Source: Gemmatimonadaceae bacterium
Lineage (GTDB): Bacteria; Gemmatimonadota; Gemmatimonadetes; Gemmatimonadales; Gemmatimonadaceae
Assembly: GCA_025453855.1 (NCBI GenBank)
Contig: JALOPO010000169.1
Coordinates: 1-5,472, forward strand
Length of the DNA: 5,472 nucleotides
Reading direction: 5' to 3'
The notes below the pieces were generated by a model. That model was given only the letters and a program-made list of their open reading frames with translations. It searched no databases and had not been told where the DNA came from. This document shows positions 1-5,021 of the stretch, in pieces. Position 1 is the first letter of the stretch; each line of letters opens with the position of its first letter. Position numbers and translations under genes: made by a program.

Positions 1-1
1 G

Positions 2-778
2 GCGACGAGCGGCAACACCGGGATCGCGCTGGCGATGATCGCGGCGATGACCGGCTACCGGATGACGCTGATCATGCCCGACAACGCGACGCCGGAGCGC
101 CGGGTGGCGATGACGGCGTACGGGGCCGAGCTGATCCTGACGCCGGCGTCGGCCGGCGGGATGGAGCATGCGCGCGACGTGGCGGCGGCGATGGTGGCGC
201 GGGGCGAGGGGCGGATGCTCGACCAGTTCGCCAACCCCGACAATCCGCGGGCGCACTACGAGACGACCGGCCCCGAGCTGTGGACGGCGACCGGCGGCCG
301 GCTGACGCACTTCGTGAGCGCGATGGGGACGACCGGCACGATCATGGGGGCGGGGCGCTACCTGAAGGAGCGGAACCCGGGCGTGGTGATCGTGGGGGCG
401 CAGCCCGCGGACGGGTCGCAGATCCCCGGGATCCGGAAGTGGGCACCGGCCTACCGGCCGGCGATCTACGATCCGGCGCGGGTGGACCGGATCGAGGAGG
501 TGAGCCAGGCCGAGGCGGAGGCGATGGCGCGGCGGTTGGCGCGGGAGGAGGGGATCTTCTGCGGCGCGTCGGCGGCGGGGGCGTGCGCGATCGCGCTGCG
601 GTTGGCGCGCGAGGTGGAGGACGCGACGATCGTCTTCATCGTGTGCGACCGGGGGGACCGGTATCTGTCGACGGGGGACGATCGTATTCATCGTGTGCGA
701 CCGGGGGGACCGGTATCTGAGCACGGGGGTGTACGACGCGCGGTGAGGGCGGTGGGCGGGGCGGGGTGGGGGTATTAG
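2..778 (+). CDS. cysM: Cysteine synthase B (O-acetylserine sulfhydrylase), 5'-truncated by the window, 3' end frameshifted
   Basis: PLP-dependent enzyme that makes cysteine from O-acetylserine and sulfide (CysM isozymes can also use thiosulfate); cytoplasmic, last step of cysteine synthesis. The reading frame is open from base 2, so the N-terminal part with the PLP lysine lies upstream. Visible: the substrate-loop motif TSGNTG (bases 5-22), then GYRMTLIMPDNATPERR, DQFANPDNPRAHY, the phosphate-binding GTTGTI, the IPGIRKW block, GIFCGASAAG, and the C-terminal VCDRGDRYLSTG. GYRM, MPDN, DQF.NPDNP and IPGIR.W match CysM better than CysK, from family knowledge. An imperfect 52-bp duplication (625-729) shifts the frame by +1 after RYLSTG (about base 676). 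The original frame then runs through unrelated residues to TAG at 776-778. The second copy restores the expected ending, RYLSTGVYDAR, in another frame, with TGA at 744-746. The catalytic core is unaffected, so a longer tail may be tolerated; an assembly error is also possible. Confidence 0.93.
   Translation, partial: ATSGNTGIALAMIAAMTGYRMTLIMPDNATPERRVAMTAYGAELILTPASAGGMEHARDVAAAMVARGEGRMLDQFANPDNPRAHYETTGPELWTATGGRLTHFVSAMGTTGTIMGAGRYLKERNPGVVIVGAQPADGSQIPGIRKWAPAYRPAIYDPARVDRIEEVSQAEAEAMARRLAREEGIFCGASAAGACAIALRLAREVEDATIVFIVCDRGDRYLSTGDDRIHRVRPGGPVSEHGGVRRAVRAVGGAGWGY
625..729 (+). repeat. Imperfect 52-bp tandem duplication at the cysM 3' end
   Basis: Copy 1 is 625-676 and copy 2 is 677-728, with the match reaching 729. 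The copies differ at base 634 (C) versus 686 (A), and at the serine codon TCG (668-670) versus AGC (720-722). Both differences are synonymous (GTC/GTA for Val, TCG/AGC for Ser). Because 52 is not a multiple of three, the second copy is read in a different frame from the first. Copy 2 leads into the natural CysM terminus and stop at 744-746. Confidence 0.9.
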
Positions 779-792
779 ATTTCAGGGACTGA

Positions 793-865
793 GGGGCGTT
801 AGCTCAGCTGGGAGAGCGCGCGCTTTGCAAGCGTGAGGTCATCGGTTCGATCCCGATACGCTCCA
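793..865 (+). tRNA. tRNA-Ala (anticodon UGC)
   Basis: The full cloverleaf can be drawn. The acceptor stem is 793-799 with 858-864 and includes the G3:U70 wobble (795 with 862) that is the alanine identity element. The D stem is 802-805 with 814-817. The anticodon stem is 819-823 with 831-835, with loop TTTGCAA and anticodon TGC at 826-828. The T stem is 841-845 with 853-857, with loop TTCGATC. A865 is the discriminator base, and the 3' CCA is not encoded. The gene lies 14 bp after the frameshifted cysM reading frame ends. Confidence 0.97.
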
Positions 866-875
866 TGAACAACGG

Positions 876-908
876 AACGGCCGTCGCACGGGGTGCGGCG
901 GCCGTTTT
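876..908 (+). terminator. Rho-independent terminator-like hairpin after tRNA-Ala
   Basis: Twelve bases at 877-888 pair with 894-905 around a 5-nt loop (889-893), with one G-U pair. An extra A876-T906 pair extends the stem, and a short T run (905-908) follows. Its position 11 nt after the tRNA fits termination of tRNA transcription. A fainter copy of the hairpin accompanies the decayed tRNA copy near 2260-2288. Confidence 0.75.
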
Positions 909-940
909 GCGTCGTCGTGTTGTCCGGGATGGAGTGCTGC

Positions 941-968
941 CGCGCGGCGCCCGCGCGGCGCCCGCGCG
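941..968. repeat. Short 11-bp GC tandem repeat
   Basis: Two exact copies of CGCGCGGCGCC (941-951 and 952-962) plus a partial third (963-968), just past the nucleotidyltransferase stop codon. This is probably simple-sequence slippage in GC-rich intergenic DNA, with no evident function. Confidence 0.6.
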
Positions 969-973
969 CGACG

Positions 974-1540
974 CTACGCCGGCTCGGCCCACCGCTGGGC
1001 GCGCTGCCACGCATCGTGCATCCCGCCGCTGCACCGCGCCTCCACCGCTGCGCGATCGATCGGCACGAGTGCCCGCTCGAGCATCCGCCGGATGTCGCGC
1101 AGGTGCCGATCGCCGCCGCCCTGCGCCGCGTACTCGAGCTTGCGCACGATGACGTACTCGGGCGGGGCGAGCGCGAGGGCCACGCCGTCGACGACGAGAT
1201 GCCGTCGCCCGGCCAGCCCCCACGCGTGCAGCGGGTCGTCGCCGGCGAGATACACATCGGCGCGGAGCGACGAGGGGCCGTGGATGACGTTGAAATGGCC
1301 GTGCACCCGCCGCGCCGCCTCGATCTCGAGGACCTCGACCGGCGGCACGTAGGTGTCGTCCGCCGCGAGCGCCTCGGCGACGCGGCGGGCATCGGCGGGG
1401 GCCATCGCCACGACGAGGTCGAGATCGTTCGTGAGACGCGGCTCGCCGTAGACGATCGCGGCCGCGCCGCCGGTGATCATGTACGAAAGGCCGAGCCGTT
1501 CGAAGGGGGCCGCGAAGCGCGCCAGCAGGTCGCCGACCAC
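974..1540 (-). CDS. Minimal nucleotidyltransferase-fold protein (AbiEii/MNT-like), possible toxin
   Basis: A protein of 188 residues with the polymerase-beta-type nucleotidyltransferase signature. MITGGAAAIVYGEPR (21-35) holds the GG motif, TNDLDLV (37-43) has the paired catalytic Asp39 and Asp41, and RADVYL supplies a candidate third carboxylate (Asp95). The C-terminal part has PPEYVIVRKLEYAAQGGGDRHLRDIRRML (written here in overlapping halves: PPEYVIVRKLEYAAQ then GGGDRHLRDIRRML), typical of proteins annotated as nucleotidyltransferases or AbiEii-type toxins. Such enzymes transfer NMP to RNA or protein; the target here is unknown. The start is GTG at 1538-1540, because an in-frame stop (1550-1552) lies just upstream. 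It follows the 61-residue gene by 9 bp, so the two should be co-transcribed. It converges on the tRNA-Ala gene. The fold assignment is strong; a toxin role is inferred from family and context. Confidence 0.88.
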   Translation of the reverse strand: MVGDLLARFAAPFERLGLSYMITGGAAAIVYGEPRLTNDLDLVVAMAPADARRVAEALAADDTYVPPVEVLEIEAARRVHGHFNVIHGPSSLRADVYLAGDDPLHAWGLAGRRHLVVDGVALALAPPEYVIVRKLEYAAQGGGDRHLRDIRRMLERALVPIDRAAVEARCSGGMHDAWQRAQRWAEPA

Positions 1541-1549
1541 GTCCGTCGC

Positions 1550-1735
1550 CTACCCGGTCGCCCGCCGAAACAGGGCCCGCACCTCGGCCTGCACGGCCTC
1601 TTCGGTGAGATCGGGGCGAAACGAGCGGAGTCCGGCCTCCGCCAGCTTCCACGCTGTGGCGCGCAGCTCCATGGCGACCGTCAGGTTGACGGTGGCGATC
1701 TGCGAGAGGGGGTCGTCGGCACGCTCCGGCGGCAT
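1550..1735 (-). CDS. Small 61-residue partner protein of the nucleotidyltransferase
   Basis: The ATG at 1733-1735 opens a 61-residue protein. It is predicted to be mostly helical: an N-terminal segment rich in small and hydrophobic residues (IATVNLTVAMELRATAWKL), a GLRSFRPDLTEE turn, and a final helix ending LFRRATG. The pattern, a helix followed by R..P..TEE.V.A.VR.L, resembles short proteins I recall immediately upstream of nucleotidyltransferase genes in many bacteria. It ends 9 bp before the downstream GTG, which suggests translational coupling. It could be an antitoxin or a subunit that positions a substrate; the sequence does not decide. No strong Shine-Dalgarno or promoter is visible upstream. 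The frame stays open far upstream, but that part is arginine- and proline-rich noise. Confidence 0.7.
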   Translation of the reverse strand: MPPERADDPLSQIATVNLTVAMELRATAWKLAEAGLRSFRPDLTEEAVQAEVRALFRRATG

Positions 1736-2190
1736 GCGGGAAAGGTAGTGCGGCCGAGCGACCGCGTGCGGTCCGTGGTCGGCGGTGCTGGTCGTCGGCG
1801 ACGCGGCGCATCCCGGCGCGTTCCGGGAGCCGAGCGAGCGAGTGGCCGACGTCACGTCGGCTGCCCGCGGCGCTCGGATTGGCGGCGGCATGCGGGCGCT
1901 CGGCCTGCGCGGTCGCCAGCAGCGACGCGGGCACGCCACGACGAGTCGCGCGGCACGGTGGGGCTGTGCCGTCGACGGTGCCGTGCGCGGGCGACCTGTG
2001 TCCCCTGGCGACGTGAGCACTCGGGCGCGTGGCGGGCGCCTCGCGTCGGGCGGGGAGGCGTCGATCGGTAGACGCGGACTCGATGGTTCGCGTTCCGGTG
2101 CGGGCTTCGCTGCGGGCTCTTGCCAGCGCCTGCGTGTGGTTCGCCATGGTCGACGGCGGCACGCGTTCGGTGCGGGGATGCGGGGGCTGC
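1736..2190. other. About 450 bp without a recognisable gene
   Basis: Long open frames cross this stretch on both strands, but their translations are dominated by Arg, Ala, Pro and Gly with no domain, as expected from stop-poor high-GC DNA. I see no RNA gene, no convincing promoter for the minus-strand pair, and no clear repeats. It may be a decayed remnant that came in with, or was left by, the element between the two tRNA-Ala ends. Confidence 0.5.
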
Positions 2191-2288
2191 CGGCGAATGG
2201 GTGTCTCTCGCAATCGGGAGGTGATCGGTGGGGTCCCGATACGCCCAATGAGCCACGGAATGGTCGTCGCGCGGAGCGCGGTGGCAGG
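2190..2288 (+). pseudogene. Decayed partial copy of tRNA-Ala 3' half and downstream hairpin
   Basis: Bases 2212-2288 align without gaps to 829-905 at a constant offset of 1383, with 59 of 77 positions identical by my count. The T stem (ATCGG with CCGAT) and the GATACGC acceptor segment survive, and similarity continues about 40 nt past the tRNA end into the terminator hairpin. The anticodon loop reads CTCGCAA and its stem no longer pairs; similarity weakens upstream of 2207. It cannot be a working tRNA. It may be an old attachment-site duplication from tRNA-targeted integration, or the relic of a tandem duplication of the tRNA locus. Confidence 0.7.
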
Positions 2289-2381
2289 TCTCGCTCGCCG
2301 GCGGTGGCGGTGGGGGTCGGACGCGGGGGGCGGGGCCAGGTGAATGATGACGAACTTCTCATGCACGTTTCGGCGCTGCGT

Positions 2382-2439
2382 GTTAGGCTGCGGGTGCAGG
2401 CCGCGTTGAGGGGTGTGGGAGGCCTAATGAGCGTTAGAC
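2382..2439 (+). other. Candidate attI-like site / left border of the cassette array
   Basis: GTTAGAC (2433-2439) is a perfect GTTRRRY core and the left end of cassette 1. Four bases upstream lies GCCTAAT (2422-2428), one mismatch from the inverted core RYYYAAC, giving the two opposed integrase boxes of a simple site. Further upstream are two core-like boxes in direct orientation, GTTAGGC (2382-2388) and GTTGAGG (2405-2411), loosely recalling the direct repeats of attI1. The long hairpin arms of attC sites are absent. It could instead be the eroded end of a lost attC. No integrase gene is beside it. Confidence 0.45.
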
Positions 2440-2456
2440 CCACACACGTATTCACC

Positions 2457-3119
2457 ATGTCCGCTCCATTCGTCGAGACACCCATGGGCCGCATCGAGTT
2501 CGTGCTCGCTGTGGGTCCGGTCTCACTCGACGGCCCGAGTGACGAGGTGACGCGCGACATCTCAGGCATCGAGTGGTACGCGTGGCGTCGGCCTCCGCTT
2601 CACGCGCGCCTCACGATTGTACCGTTTGCGCCGGAGCTTCCGGCCGGCATGCGTACTTCCGGCGCTTTCATCGCCCTATGGGAGCTGCGTGCGCAGGCGG
2701 CGACCGGCCCCTGCCTGCTTGAGGCTCGTTGGACGACTGATGTAGCGATACCGCATGGTGGGCCATCAAGCGGGCAGTATCTAAATGCGGTAGCCTGGTC
2801 GCAGGGTAATCTCACCATTGCGCTTGGGGGGCCGGACGCCGCAGCGCTGCTACGCTATGCAGCGGCTGGTATCCAACTCCCGATGAGTTGGCGGGTGGCC
2901 GTTGATGTTCCGAATCCAGAGGCAGTATCGCTTGAGGAGTACACCGCGGCGGGGCTCCGACTGCGTATGCCCGCCTTGGGGGCTGGAGAGGTCGCCTACT
3001 TGCACTGTGCCGTGGCGTGGGCCAACAGTGCTGACCAGGAAGAAGCACCTTGGTTCGCAGTCGACGTTAGTCCCGAAGCACTTCGCCAGTGCATCGCGCA
3101 GATGCCCTGCGCGCGCTGA
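2457..3119 (+). CDS. Cassette 1 protein of unknown function (220 residues)
   Basis: I do not recognise this protein. The chosen ATG (2457-2459) is the first in-frame start inside the cassette, 23 bp after the recombination point. The frame stays open far upstream, and an in-frame ATG at 2427 exists, but it lies across the core site and would be lost when the cassette moves. ATG 2484 (MGRIEFVLAVG) is another option. No clear Shine-Dalgarno sequence is seen. The product looks soluble and beta-rich, with many Trp and alternating hydrophobic stretches (RIEFVLAVG, ARLTIVPF, GAFIALWELRA, LNAVAWSQGNLTIALGG, AYLHCAVAWA) and no signal peptide or membrane span. It ends with TGA 40 bp before its attC. 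Codon use is more even than in the genes to the left, arguing that it is a real foreign gene. Any role is unknown. Confidence 0.78.
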   Translation: MSAPFVETPMGRIEFVLAVGPVSLDGPSDEVTRDISGIEWYAWRRPPLHARLTIVPFAPELPAGMRTSGAFIALWELRAQAATGPCLLEARWTTDVAIPHGGPSSGQYLNAVAWSQGNLTIALGGPDAAALLRYAAAGIQLPMSWRVAVDVPNPEAVSLEEYTAAGLRLRMPALGAGEVAYLHCAVAWANSADQEEAPWFAVDVSPEALRQCIAQMPCAR

Positions 3120-3158
3120 TCTCGGCAGCGCTCGCGATGGCAGTGAGCGGACCGAGGG

Positions 3159-3257
3159 GTCTAACGTCGGGCTCAGGCCGACGGGCGGCACCGAGGTATG
3201 CAGCGGGCGGCCGCTTTCGGTTGGTGCCGCCCGCGGCCTACCCTTGGGGCGTTAGCT
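3159..3257 (+). repeat. attC site 1 (integron recombination site, 99 nt)
   Basis: R'' is GTCTAAC (3159-3165) and R' is GTTAGCT (3251-3257). GGGCGGCACC (3183-3192) pairs with GGTGCCGCCC (3223-3232). The stem continues through C3182-G3233 and G3180-C3234 to AGGCC/GGCCT (3175-3179 with 3235-3239), leaving A3181 bulged: the extra base on the L'' side expected of attC. An unpaired spacer of 8 versus 10 nt separates this from the R arms. R'' is the reverse complement of the cassette 1 left end (2433-2439). Confidence 0.95.
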
Positions 3258-3287
3258 GGCGCCGTCGCGAACATCTACTCGTGTCCG

Positions 3288-3875
3288 ATGCTGTCTCTTC
3301 GTCGTTGCTTCACTCTGTGCTTCGGCCTGTTGCTCGTCGCGCGCATTGCGCCCGCTCAGTCGCCCGCGGGTCCTCTGCCGGTGCGCGATCGTCGTCCAAT
3401 TGCCGCATTCTTGGCGCTCCCGGCAACTACGCTGCCGCCCTTCTCCTACCCCCGTTTGGGCGGCGGGGCGCCGGTGTCGAGCGAAACCGTGCGTGGCGCT
3501 CCGGCGCTCGTGGTCTTCTGGTCGACATTCTGCCCCCATGGCCGGAGTGCCATCGACGCCGCTGTACAGGTGGACGCTGCAGTGCGCGGGCGGGGCGTGC
3601 GCACGATCATCCTCGCCGGCAACACGGCGAAGGAGTTGCGGGCCTTCGAGGACTCGACGCGCAGCGGGTTGGCGTACGGCATCGCCGGGGACTCGGCACT
3701 GCGTGCCCATTTCGATCAATCCGCCACGGCACCGGAACGGGACCGCTATCGCATCGAGTGGGTGTTGCCCGGCGTGGTGGTCCTCGACCGCCACGGGCGC
3801 GTGGTCGCACGCGACTTCGGTACCGAGGGCGTGCTGCGGCAGCACGCCCTACTCGACTCGCTGAGCCGGTCGTGA
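3288..3875 (+). CDS. Cassette 2: exported thioredoxin-fold (TlpA/ResA-like) protein with CPHG active site
   Basis: A 195-residue protein starting at ATG 3288-3290; the longer open frame begins inside attC1 and is not used. Residues 1-23 form a signal peptide: Arg5-Arg6, a hydrophobic core (FTLCFGLLLVARI), and a likely cleavage site after APA (21-23). The mature part is thioredoxin-like, with GAPALVVFWSTFCPHGR (70-86) as the strand and active-site loop, a helix after it, VRTIILAG as the next strand, and VLPGVVVLDRHGRVV (159-173) carrying the probable cis-Pro (Pro161) and the usual D..G turn. TlpA/ResA proteins exchange disulfides outside the cytoplasmic membrane. Here the second active-site Cys is replaced by Gly85 (codon GGC, one base from TGC), leaving only Cys82, so a classical dithiol reaction is not possible. 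It may be a monothiol or non-redox member. No obvious Shine-Dalgarno is seen. Confidence 0.87.
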   Translation: MLSLRRCFTLCFGLLLVARIAPAQSPAGPLPVRDRRPIAAFLALPATTLPPFSYPRLGGGAPVSSETVRGAPALVVFWSTFCPHGRSAIDAAVQVDAAVRGRGVRTIILAGNTAKELRAFEDSTRSGLAYGIAGDSALRAHFDQSATAPERDRYRIEWVLPGVVVLDRHGRVVARDFGTEGVLRQHALLDSLSRS

Positions 3876-3919
3876 GCGCCGCGCCGGCGAGCATTCGCGG
3901 CTCTCGCTCGCACGGCACC

Positions 3920-4018
3920 AGCTAACGTCGGGCTCAGGCAGACGGGCGGCACCGGAGTATGCAGCACACGGCGGCTATCGGTTGGTGCCGCCCGCAGCCT
4001 ACCCTTGTTGCGTTAGGC
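3920..4018 (+). repeat. attC site 2 (integron recombination site, 99 nt)
   Basis: R'' is AGCTAAC (3920-3926), the reverse complement of the cassette 2 left end GTTAGCT (3251-3257). R' is GTTAGGC (4012-4018). The inner stem is 3944-3953 with 3984-3993; A3942 is bulged, and A3940 faces A3996 as a mismatch where attC1 has a C-G pair. The apical part (about 3954-3983) differs from the other sites. Confidence 0.95.
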
Positions 4019-4042
4019 TGAACTCCTCTTTCTCGTGAAAGC

Positions 4043-4822
4043 ATGAGCTCTAGAACGGGCAGCGAGGCCGCGCCGCGGCCATTCGAATGGCACCCCCTCC
4101 GTGCTGCACGGATCGGTCTCGTGGGCTCCGTGCCGCTTGGGTTCGTGTGCGCCGTGCTCCTTCCCGCGCCGTATGGAGCCGTCGCGTTCCTGGCGCTGCC
4201 CGCAATCGCCTTCGTGCGCCTCCTCCGCGTGAAGTGCCCCCGATGCGCGTCGCCATTCGTTGCGCCACCGTTCGCGCTGCTCGCCGAGCGCTGCTCGACG
4301 TGTGAGCTTGTTGCCTTCGTCGCGGCTCCCACAGCAGCGGACATCGATCCGCAAGTGACAACGGCCAGGACGAGCGCGCGCCTTGCGCGGGAGCGGCGCG
4401 TGCTTCGGGGCCTCGCCGCATGGCACGTCGCTGCGGCGACGGTCCTCCTCGTCATCACGGGGCTTGCGTGGTTCGTCGCGCATCAGCCCGGTAGAGCGGA
4501 GTTGCTGCTTGTAGGCATCATCGTTGCGCTCGCCTTCGGAACAGCACTCCTGGTATGGCGGGGTGATCCGCGGGGACGGCATGGCGTGAGCGTACTTCTG
4601 CTGATGCAGGCCGTCGCCGTCGCTCTCCCCGGGTGGGGATGGCGGGTTCAGCTCGGTCCCTTTGCCGGTCCCCTGGTCACTTCGGAGGTCGTGAGCCTAG
4701 AGGTCGGGTTCCGCATCGGTGCCGGTCTTCCCAGTTCACCGGCACCCGAAGCGCAGGTGAATTTGGTGGTGCCAGCCATGCTCGCTCTGGTCTGGAGGGC
4801 GCGTCGCACTTTGTCCGCCTAA
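4043..4822 (+). CDS. Cassette 3: multi-pass membrane protein with zinc-ribbon-like CxxC pairs
   Basis: A 259-residue protein, not recognised as a named family. The start ATG (4043-4045) is 30 bp into the cassette and has a moderate Shine-Dalgarno-like GTGAAAG upstream. Hydrophobic segments lie near residues 22-41, 42-61, 126-146, 153-172, 181-200 and 238-251, giving about six membrane passes. Between the second and third is a loop with KCPRC (Cys65, Cys68) and RCSTC (Cys84, Cys87). Two CxxC pairs 15 residues apart look like a small zinc ribbon, likely cytoplasmic given the flanking Arg and Lys. An Arg-rich stretch (109-122) follows. The stop TAA (4820-4822) lies inside the R'' box of attC3, so cassette end and gene end overlap. 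Zinc binding and topology are inferred from sequence; function is unknown. Confidence 0.85.
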   Translation: MSSRTGSEAAPRPFEWHPLRAARIGLVGSVPLGFVCAVLLPAPYGAVAFLALPAIAFVRLLRVKCPRCASPFVAPPFALLAERCSTCELVAFVAAPTAADIDPQVTTARTSARLARERRVLRGLAAWHVAAATVLLVITGLAWFVAHQPGRAELLLVGIIVALAFGTALLVWRGDPRGRHGVSVLLLMQAVAVALPGWGWRVQLGPFAGPLVTSEVVSLEVGFRIGAGLPSSPAPEAQVNLVVPAMLALVWRARRTLSA

Positions 4823-4915
4823 CGTCGGGTTCAGGCAGACGGGCGGCACCGGAGATCGTGGCAGGCGGGAAGCCCTTGTTGGTGCCGCCCGCAGCCTACC
4901 CTTGGGGCGTTAGAC
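4817..4915 (+). repeat. attC site 3 (integron recombination site, 99 nt)
   Basis: R'' is GCCTAAC (4817-4823), the reverse complement of the cassette 3 left end GTTAGGC (4012-4018), and it supplies the stop codon of the cassette 3 gene. R' is GTTAGAC (4909-4915). The inner stem is 4841-4850 with 4881-4890; A4839 is bulged, and A4837 faces A4893. The apical part (4851-4880) is unlike the other two sites. Confidence 0.95.
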
Positions 4916-5021
4916 AGCAACCGAGATTCCAGCTTTGCGCGCCTCAGCAATCCACATCATCCGCAGCGCCCTCGGACTTCCGTGCTGGCAGGTACGATGG
5001 GACCGGCAGGTTGGCCTCGAC

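Noticed and set aside
893..2071. 392-codon plus-strand frame
   Set aside because: It is the antisense of the well-supported nucleotidyltransferase operon and has no domain of its own.
2190..2262. A second functional tRNA
   Set aside because: The T stem is preserved but the anticodon stem no longer pairs and the D and acceptor 5' arms are not recognisable.
804..2366. Minus-strand open frames of 520 and 197 codons covering the tRNA and the nucleotidyltransferase region
   Set aside because: Their C-terminal ends (GIEPMTSRLQSA and YRDRTDDLTLAKRALSQLS) are antisense readings of the tRNA, a known false-gene pattern, and the rest is Arg/Pro-rich shadow.
2406..2430. TTGAGG ... TAATGA as a cassette promoter
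   Set aside because: Spacing is only 13 bp and both boxes are weak; not enough to call a promoter.
1785..2456. N-terminal extension of the cassette 1 gene to 444 residues
   Set aside because: It crosses the decayed tRNA and the recombination core, its composition is Arg/Gly-rich noise, and a cassette gene should start inside the cassette.
3198..3287. Upstream start of the cassette 2 gene inside attC1
   Set aside because: The signal peptide begins cleanly at ATG 3288, and the upstream part would translate the attC hairpin.
3089..3925. 278-codon plus-strand frame across attC1 and cassette 2
   Set aside because: It overlaps the thioredoxin-fold gene in another frame, spans an attC, and is Arg/Gly-rich without motifs.
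3934..4582. Minus-strand frames opposite cassette 3
   Set aside because: They are Arg-rich shadows of a membrane-protein gene, lying partly in attC2.
3159..4915. Repeats as a CRISPR array or REP elements
   Set aside because: Repeats are 99 nt, spaced about 760-900 bp apart, separated by genes, and have GTTRRRY/RYYYAAC cores; they are attC sites.
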